This document shows, piece by piece, positions 6,533 to 10,718 of a stretch of DNA of 10,718 nt. Each line of letters opens with the position of its first letter. The stretch's first letter is position 1. The stretch is from Akkermansiaceae bacterium (GTDB lineage: Bacteria; Verrucomicrobiota; Verrucomicrobiia; Verrucomicrobiales; Akkermansiaceae): assembly GCA_023301545.1 (NCBI GenBank), contig JALZUI010000149.1, positions 1 through 10,718 on the forward strand. The letters run 5' to 3'. The translations under genes were made by a program, and so were the position numbers. Under the pieces are notes generated by a model. It searched no databases. It saw nothing but the letters and a program-made list of their open reading frames with translations, and was not told where the DNA came from.

Positions 6533-7882
6533 ATGTGGAAAGGTAGATTTCAAGTAGCAACAGCAGACCTCGTCGAACAATTCGGAGAATCCATTTCATT
6601 CGATTGGCGGCTCTACTCCTATGACATTGCAGGCTCTATCGCGCACGCCCGCGCGCAAGTGTCTGCTGGGCTTTTGACGAACGAGGAATTTGAATCTATC
6701 GAGAACGGCCTCCGCCAGATTGAAGGCGAAATCGAACGAGGCGAGTTTGAATTCTCAACGACCTTAGAAGATATTCACATGAATATTGAGGCCGAATTAA
6801 CGAACCGAATCGGAGCAGCAGGTGCTAAGCTGCACACTGCGCGTTCTCGTAATGACCAAGTCGCCACTGATACGCGCCTGTACTGTCGTACCGAGATCGA
6901 CCTCATGATCGAACTGATAGAGGAGCTAGAGGCCGCGCTCCTTAATCGTGCTGAAAAGTACGCTGCGACAGTCGTCCCTGGGTACACACACCTCCAACGC
7001 GGACAGCCTGTAACGGTTGGTCATCACCTCCTCGCTTACATTGAAATGCTGGCGCGTGATAAGAGCCGTCTCTTAGATTGTAAAAAACGCCTTAACGTTT
7101 CTCCTCTTGGTTCAGGCGCACTTGCGGGATCGACGATTAACCTAGACCGCCAGCAAATCGCAGATGAACTAGAGTTTTCCGCAGTAACGACCAACTCGAT
7201 GGATGCGATTGCGGATCGTGACTACATCGCCGAGCTCCTCTTTAACCTTTCTCTGGTTGGGGCGCACCTTTCTCGTCTGAGCGAAGACTTCATCCTGTGG
7301 AGTAGTAGCGAATTTGGCTTCTGTACTTTCTCAGACGCACACACTACAGGCTCTTCCCTCATGCCGCAGAAGAAGAACCCTGATGTTTGCGAGATTACCA
7401 GAGGGAAAACAGGCCGGCTTTACGGAAACTTAGTAGCGATCTTAACCGCGATTAAGGGACTCCCACTGACCTACAACCGTGATTTACAAGAAGACAAGGA
7501 GCCTCTCTTTGACTCTATCGACACCATTAAGCTCACCCTTCGCGTTAATGCAGAGATGATCACCGCAATGACAATTAACGAAGACGTGTGCGAAGCGGCT
7601 GCGGCAGACCCACTTTTACTCGCAACTGACCTTGCAGATTACCTTGTCAAAAACGGAGTTCCTTTCCGCTCAGCTCACGAGCTTGTTGGAAAGGCAGTTG
7701 CAGAAAGCGTCTCGCAAAATATTCCTCTCGATCAACTGGATCTAACGAAGATCGACAGTGCTTACGGCGAAGACGCCAAGCTCGTCTTTAATCTCCAAAC
7801 CGCATTGAAAGCGAGAACCAACCCGGGTGCTCCAAGCATTGAAAACGTCAAAGCTCAGATTAAGCGTTGGAAAGGGGAGTAG
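6533..7882 (+). CDS. argH: Argininosuccinate lyase
   Basis: ArgH splits argininosuccinate into arginine and fumarate, the last step of arginine synthesis, and works as a cytoplasmic homotetramer. The 449 residues are near the usual length of about 460. The fumarate-lyase superfamily blocks are all present: FDWRLYSYDIAGSIAHA (23-39), EDIHMNIE (79-86), LHTARSRNDQVATD (100-113), PGYTHLQRGQPV (149-160, His153 the likely catalytic base) and the mobile signature loop GSSLMPQKKNPD (273-284, with the catalytic Ser). NRDLQEDKEPLFDS (315-328) is a further family block. The start gives MWKGRF, matching the family LWGGRF, and a TAG stop at 6512-6514 excludes much upstream extension. It follows lnt by 81 bases, with no other arg gene in view. 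Its stop is 10 bases from that of the converging mtfA. Confidence 0.97.
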   Translation: MWKGRFQVATADLVEQFGESISFDWRLYSYDIAGSIAHARAQVSAGLLTNEEFESIENGLRQIEGEIERGEFEFSTTLEDIHMNIEAELTNRIGAAGAKLHTARSRNDQVATDTRLYCRTEIDLMIELIEELEAALLNRAEKYAATVVPGYTHLQRGQPVTVGHHLLAYIEMLARDKSRLLDCKKRLNVSPLGSGALAGSTINLDRQQIADELEFSAVTTNSMDAIADRDYIAELLFNLSLVGAHLSRLSEDFILWSSSEFGFCTFSDAHTTGSSLMPQKKNPDVCEITRGKTGRLYGNLVAILTAIKGLPLTYNRDLQEDKEPLFDSIDTIKLTLRVNAEMITAMTINEDVCEAAAADPLLLATDLADYLVKNGVPFRSAHELVGKAVAESVSQNIPLDQLDLTKIDSAYGEDAKLVFNLQTALKARTNPGAPSIENVKAQIKRWKGE

Positions 7883-7892
7883 TTAAAGCTTT

Positions 7893-8672
7893 CTACCAAT
7901 TTAATGGGTCGAGATCGTAGAACTCTTTCATGAGCTCGTAGAGATCGGGCCATTTTTTTTGGAGTTGCTTTGGTTTCTCGAAAAAGGTTTCTGAGACGAC
8001 AGCGAAGAATTCGGCGGGGTTTGTTGCGCCGTAGCGGTCGATAACAGTTTTGCCTCGCTTCTGGGCGATTTTCAGGAATTTGGTGTACGCTTCTTCCATC
8101 GTTCGCGCCCACATTACTAGTTCGTTACGAGAGAGGTAGCGCAGGGGCGCCCCATCGGCATTTCCGTCTGCTTGGTCGAGCTGGTGGGCAAGTTCGTGCA
8201 TTGTGACATTATGACCGTCCTGCTCGTTTCGGGCGCCATTGAGAGTCGAGTCCCAAGCTAAAATTACAGAACCAGAAGTCCACGATTCACCAAGCCGATG
8301 AACCTCGCGTTCTGAGACAATTCCGTTGGCATCGACCTGCTGTTGGACGGAGCGGAAGGTCGTTGGGTAGACAAGGATGGTGTTAAGGCGCGGGTAGGGA
8401 ACTCCCTCTTGATTGAGAACGAGGAGGCAAGCTTGAGCGCTGATGAGGAGGACGACAGCGTCGGTGAGTTCAAAGCCATTACAACCTTCGAAGCTCTTGG
8501 TGGCCATGAATTGGGAAATCTTGGCGTGGAGCTTGTCTTGTAAGGCGTGGGGCAGTGAGTTATAGATCCCGAAATCCTGTTGGAGAATAGGAATCCAGGA
8601 GTCCTCGAAGGCAACGACAGGGATTGTCTGGTTGCGTTTGAAGAGGCTTAGGATGTTTGAAAGCAGTTTCAC
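7893..8672 (-). CDS. mtfA: MtfA-family zinc-dependent peptidase
   Basis: The 259 residues match the MtfA (YeeI, DUF980) family, a soluble zinc aminopeptidase-like protein of about 265 residues in E. coli. There it binds the repressor Mlc and so affects glucose phosphotransferase expression. The HExxH zinc motif is HELAH (159-163), followed by QLD. A glutamate in NPAEFFAV (Glu221) matches the third zinc ligand. GESWTSGSVILAWD (128-141) and YLSRNELVMWA (179-189) are other conserved blocks. The first residues (MKLLSNILSLF) are amphipathic rather than a clear signal peptide, so a cytoplasmic location is likely. The start is GTG at 8672, with no Shine-Dalgarno motif and a pyrimidine-rich stretch before it. 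It begins 32 bases after the lpxA stop on the same strand and is likely co-transcribed. No Mlc-like gene is in the window, so its partner here is unknown. Confidence 0.92.
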   Translation of the reverse strand: MKLLSNILSLFKRNQTIPVVAFEDSWIPILQQDFGIYNSLPHALQDKLHAKISQFMATKSFEGCNGFELTDAVVLLISAQACLLVLNQEGVPYPRLNTILVYPTTFRSVQQQVDANGIVSEREVHRLGESWTSGSVILAWDSTLNGARNEQDGHNVTMHELAHQLDQADGNADGAPLRYLSRNELVMWARTMEEAYTKFLKIAQKRGKTVIDRYGATNPAEFFAVVSETFFEKPKQLQKKWPDLYELMKEFYDLDPLNW

Positions 8673-8704
8673 TTAGATTGAAGGTAAAGAACGAAAGAGC
8701 AGGC

Positions 8705-9478
8705 TTAGCGTGTCATGACCCGTTTTTTGGAGGGCGTTTTTACGGCGTTGAGTAAGATTTGCGCTCGTTCGCTCCAGTTCTGGGTTTCCGCTTCTTGCAG
8801 TGCCTCGCTCAGGTTTTGTCCAGAGCCGAGGAGGAGGGTGAAGAGGCGTTTGATTTCCTTACGCTCATCAGGGGTGAAGCCCGCTCTTTTGAGCCCGACA
8901 CTGTTCAGTCCTGCTAATTGGTTACGACCGTAGCACATGCAGTAAGGTGGGAGGTCTTGCGTGATGGCGCAATTGCCTTGGCTCATGGCGTAATTCCCGA
9001 TTTTTACAAACTGGTGAAGTCCCGCCCCGCCACCGAGAAAAACATGGTCGCCAACGGTGACGTGTCCCGCAAGGAGGCAGTTATTGGCTAAGATGGTGTT
9101 GTTTCCCACCTGGCAATCGTGAGCAAGGTGGACCCCAGCCATGAGCATGTTATCACTCCCTAAGCGTGTGATCCCATCTTGGGTAGCGGCACGGTGAATA
9201 GTGACGTTTTCGCGAATCGTATTGCGGTCGCCAATAATGACTTCACTTTGAATCTGGGTCGAATAGGAAAGATCCTGTGGAGTGTCTCCAATCACAGCGT
9301 GCGAGTGAATTCGGTTTTCATTACCGATGGTCACTTTCCCGAACAGGTGCACCCCTGGGGCGATTCGAGTTCCAGCTCCGATCGAAATTTCACCATCGAG
9401 AATACAAAAGGCGCCGATGTGGACATCTTCGGCAAGGGTGACGGAATCGCTGATCTGGGCTGTGGGATGAATCGACAT
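8705..9478 (-). CDS. lpxA: UDP-N-acetylglucosamine acyltransferase
   Basis: LpxA transfers a 3-hydroxyacyl chain from acyl carrier protein to UDP-GlcNAc, the first step of lipid A synthesis, as a cytoplasmic trimer. The 257 residues show the left-handed beta-helix hexapeptide repeats (for example VHIGAFCILDGEISIGAGTR, 19-38) and a helical C-terminus (about 190-257). The LpxA-specific blocks include QDLSY (68-72), IGDRNTIRENVTIHR (82-96), GSDNMLM (107-113) and VHLAHDCQVGNNTILANN (116-133). His120 corresponds to the catalytic E. coli His125 and His117 to His122. LAGH (136-139) and LHQF (154-157) are also conserved. Gly168 aligns with E. coli Gly173, the hydrocarbon-ruler position. The ATG at 9478 gives MSIHPTA, the usual beginning. 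It lies between radC and mtfA rather than with lpxD, fabZ or lpxB. Confidence 0.96.
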   Translation of the reverse strand: MSIHPTAQISDSVTLAEDVHIGAFCILDGEISIGAGTRIAPGVHLFGKVTIGNENRIHSHAVIGDTPQDLSYSTQIQSEVIIGDRNTIRENVTIHRAATQDGITRLGSDNMLMAGVHLAHDCQVGNNTILANNCLLAGHVTVGDHVFLGGGAGLHQFVKIGNYAMSQGNCAITQDLPPYCMCYGRNQLAGLNSVGLKRAGFTPDERKEIKRLFTLLLGSGQNLSEALQEAETQNWSERAQILLNAVKTPSKKRVMTR

Positions 9479-9520
9479 GTAGGGGCAACTCTAACGATCA
9501 GCGGATTAATGTCTAGATTA

Positions 9521-10210
9521 TTAGAGCCTCCCTGCTTCACTAAAGGAGTAATAGGAGTCGTTATGTCTTGAGGCCTTGCCGATGATGAGGTGGTCGTGAA
9601 AGTTGATTTTCATCAGCTTCGCAGCTTCGGCCACGTTTTGCGTTACTTTGATGTCCGCAGGGCTAGGGGTAGGGTCGCCACTGGGGTGATTGTGGGCGAG
9701 GAAGAAGCCCTCGGCTTGGTTGACGATTACAGGGCGGAGGATGTCTCTAGGGTGCGCGGAGGTGGAACTGACATCGCCAGAGGAGACCTCTTGGTACCGA
9801 ATGAGGTTGAGCTTCCGATCTACGGCCAAAACTAAGAGGGTTTCGGTGCGCTTATGTCCTAAGATGGCTTGGAGGAAATTAGCGATCGTTTCGGGGCTGT
9901 CCATTTTGGCCGTTTTGATCTCTTCCTTTGCGACTCTGGCGCCGAGTTCAAAGCAAGCGAGCAATTGTGAGGCCTTAGCAAGCCCTAGCCCTTTTTCCTG
10001 CGCAATCTCAGCGGCTTCCAACCTTCCGAGCTGACTGAGCGAGCCATGCTTTTGGATTAAATTCTTGGCCACCTCGATCGCACTAGCGCCTTGGATCCCC
10101 GTCCGCAGAAAGATCGCGATCAGCTCTGCATCAGAGAGAGTTTGCGCGCCTAGTTGCACCAGCTTTTCGCGCGGGCGTTGTTCGATCGGGAGGTTAGAGA
10201 TGGTAGCCAC
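9521..10210 (-). CDS. radC: RadC family JAMM/MPN+ protein
   Basis: RadC (UPF0758) is a widespread bacterial protein with a JAB1/MPN+ metalloprotease-like domain. Its early link to DNA repair is disputed and its real substrate is unknown. The 229 residues equal the usual length. The N-terminal part has LPIEQRPREKL (7-17) and LSDAELIAIFLRTG (25-38), then helix-hairpin-helix-like sequence around GLGLAKASQLLACFELG (74-90). The JAMM metal site is intact: HNHPSGDPTPSPAD at 173-186 (His173, His175, Asp186), with Glu123 in TETLLVL as the likely upstream Glu. DHLIIG (206-211) and YYSFSEAG (220-227) close the family pattern. The start is GTG at 10210, chosen because the peptide then aligns with family N-termini; no in-frame ATG precedes it. 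It lies 42 bases upstream of lpxA on the same strand and probably heads that operon. Confidence 0.95.
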   Translation of the reverse strand: MATISNLPIEQRPREKLVQLGAQTLSDAELIAIFLRTGIQGASAIEVAKNLIQKHGSLSQLGRLEAAEIAQEKGLGLAKASQLLACFELGARVAKEEIKTAKMDSPETIANFLQAILGHKRTETLLVLAVDRKLNLIRYQEVSSGDVSSTSAHPRDILRPVIVNQAEGFFLAHNHPSGDPTPSPADIKVTQNVAEAAKLMKINFHDHLIIGKASRHNDSYYSFSEAGRL

Positions 10211-10251
10211 GAACAGAATGGTACCAGATGATAATAATTTAGTAAATGAAA

Positions 10252-10283
10252 AACATGTTCATTTGATTTATTGCTTCGCGAAG
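10252..10283. repeat. Two short palindromes upstream of radC
   Basis: AACATGTT (10252-10259) and CTTCGCGAAG (10274-10283) are perfect palindromes of 8 and 10 bases within 32 bases. They lie 42 to 73 bases before the radC GTG, in the 129-base gap between radC and the small membrane protein gene. They could be protein-binding sites. They are short enough to be chance, and no promoter elements can be assigned confidently around them. Confidence 0.3.
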
Positions 10284-10339
10284 TAGAACTGGTAAAGCTA
10301 CTCTAAATGAAGGTCTTGCAATGTAGGGAGAGAGAGGAT

Positions 10340-10675
10340 TTACGCCTGAGAACTCTCTTCCTGCGCTAAAATTTCCTGCTCCATACGATCTGTTTCAGTT
10401 GTACGGATACTATCGGAAACTTCCATGGAGACGAGTTCCTCTTCACCCCATTTACGACGGAAGTGATTAACGGTGAGGATGCAGAGAAAGCCGAAAATAA
10501 ATACGGTAAACTCCATGAAAAAAGGCGTAGTGCCGACTCCTTGGAGAAAGCCCGCTAAACGTGAAATTAGCGGAGGCCCGTGCATACGCGCCATTAGTAA
10601 GAGGATGTGCGTGATGATGAATCCAAAGATACAGGTCAACGCGAGTCTTAGCGGAGAGGAGAAAAATTTGCGCAT
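10340..10675 (-). CDS. Small two-helix membrane protein of unknown function
   Basis: The 111-residue product is not one I recognise. It has a basic start (MRKFFSSPLR), a first hydrophobic helix (about 10-30, LRLALTCIFGFIITHILLLMA), a short loop with GPP, a second helix (about 50-70, ending FLCILTV), then HFRRKWG and an acidic Glu-rich tail (78-111, for example MEQEILAQEESSQA). The charges place both ends in the cytoplasm with a periplasmic loop. The ATG at 10675 lies 43 bases from the window edge, and the stretch before it is pyrimidine-rich with no Shine-Dalgarno motif. It points the same way as radC, 129 bases away, with no clear terminator between. The hydrophobic pattern and charge layout support a real gene. 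Confidence 0.7.
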   Translation of the reverse strand: MRKFFSSPLRLALTCIFGFIITHILLLMARMHGPPLISRLAGFLQGVGTTPFFMEFTVFIFGFLCILTVNHFRRKWGEEELVSMEVSDSIRTTETDRMEQEILAQEESSQA

Positions 10676-10718
10676 AATAGGAGAGGGGAGCTTCTCGAAT
10701 GTGGCTTGAGTCTTTACT

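Noticed and set aside
9179..9571. Plus-strand open frame of 130 codons across the lpxA-radC junction
   Set aside because: It is antisense to well-identified lpxA and radC sequence and its peptide has no recognisable pattern.
9521..10210. radC as a sign of a mobile or defence island
   Set aside because: RadC is often carried on islands, but this copy is full length with chromosomal housekeeping neighbours. No integrase, repeat or tRNA attachment site is visible.
10256..10269. TGTTC followed by four bases and GATTT, resembling a TGTTC-N4-GAACA LexA box upstream of radC
   Set aside because: Only the first half matches; the second half shares just GA with the expected sequence. RadC is also not a dependable SOS gene.

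Overview
The window looks like ordinary chromosome from a Gram-negative, LPS-making bacterium. Evidence for a two-membrane envelope is lpxA (lipid A synthesis), lnt (lipoprotein N-acylation), an OmpA-domain protein and a DUF481-type outer-membrane barrel. Sequence style (a long Lnt, a BON/OmpA protein followed by a membrane-anchored coiled-coil protein with an H3TH-like tail, and no Shine-Dalgarno motif before any gene) suggests Verrucomicrobiota, perhaps a marine Opitutae-type lineage. That placement is inference from memory of families, not a database result.

Layout: (1) 1-256, the 3' end of an unrecognised gene. (2) 336-1352, pyrD (quinone-linked dihydroorotate dehydrogenase, pyrimidine synthesis), ending at a symmetrical hairpin that can stop transcription from both sides. 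(3) 1416-2129 on the minus strand, a DUF481-type barrel, converging on pyrD. (4) An AT-rich divergent control region, then a plus-strand pair at 2263-4477: a periplasmic BON-like/OmpA-domain protein and an inner-membrane coiled-coil protein with a helix-hairpin-helix-like C-terminus, closed by a strong terminator at 4504-4535. (5) 4625-6451, lnt, and 6533-7882, argH (last step of arginine synthesis). (6) A minus-strand block from the right edge: a small two-helix membrane protein (10340-10675), radC (9521-10210), lpxA (8705-9478) and mtfA (7893-8672). The last three are 42 and 32 bases apart and are probably co-transcribed. mtfA converges on argH with 10 bases between stop codons.

Taken together this is a housekeeping and envelope-biogenesis region. 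Pyrimidine and arginine biosynthesis genes sit beside genes for lipid A, lipoprotein maturation, an outer-membrane barrel and a probable peptidoglycan-binding protein. I see no tRNA, rRNA, CRISPR array, insertion sequence, integrase or phage gene. No intergenic stretch exceeds about 150 bases. The most interesting part is the 2263-4477 pair, which by domain layout could link the cell wall to the inner membrane and possibly to nucleic acid. The uniform lack of ribosome-binding motifs, with pyrimidine-rich leaders in several genes, is the second point of interest.
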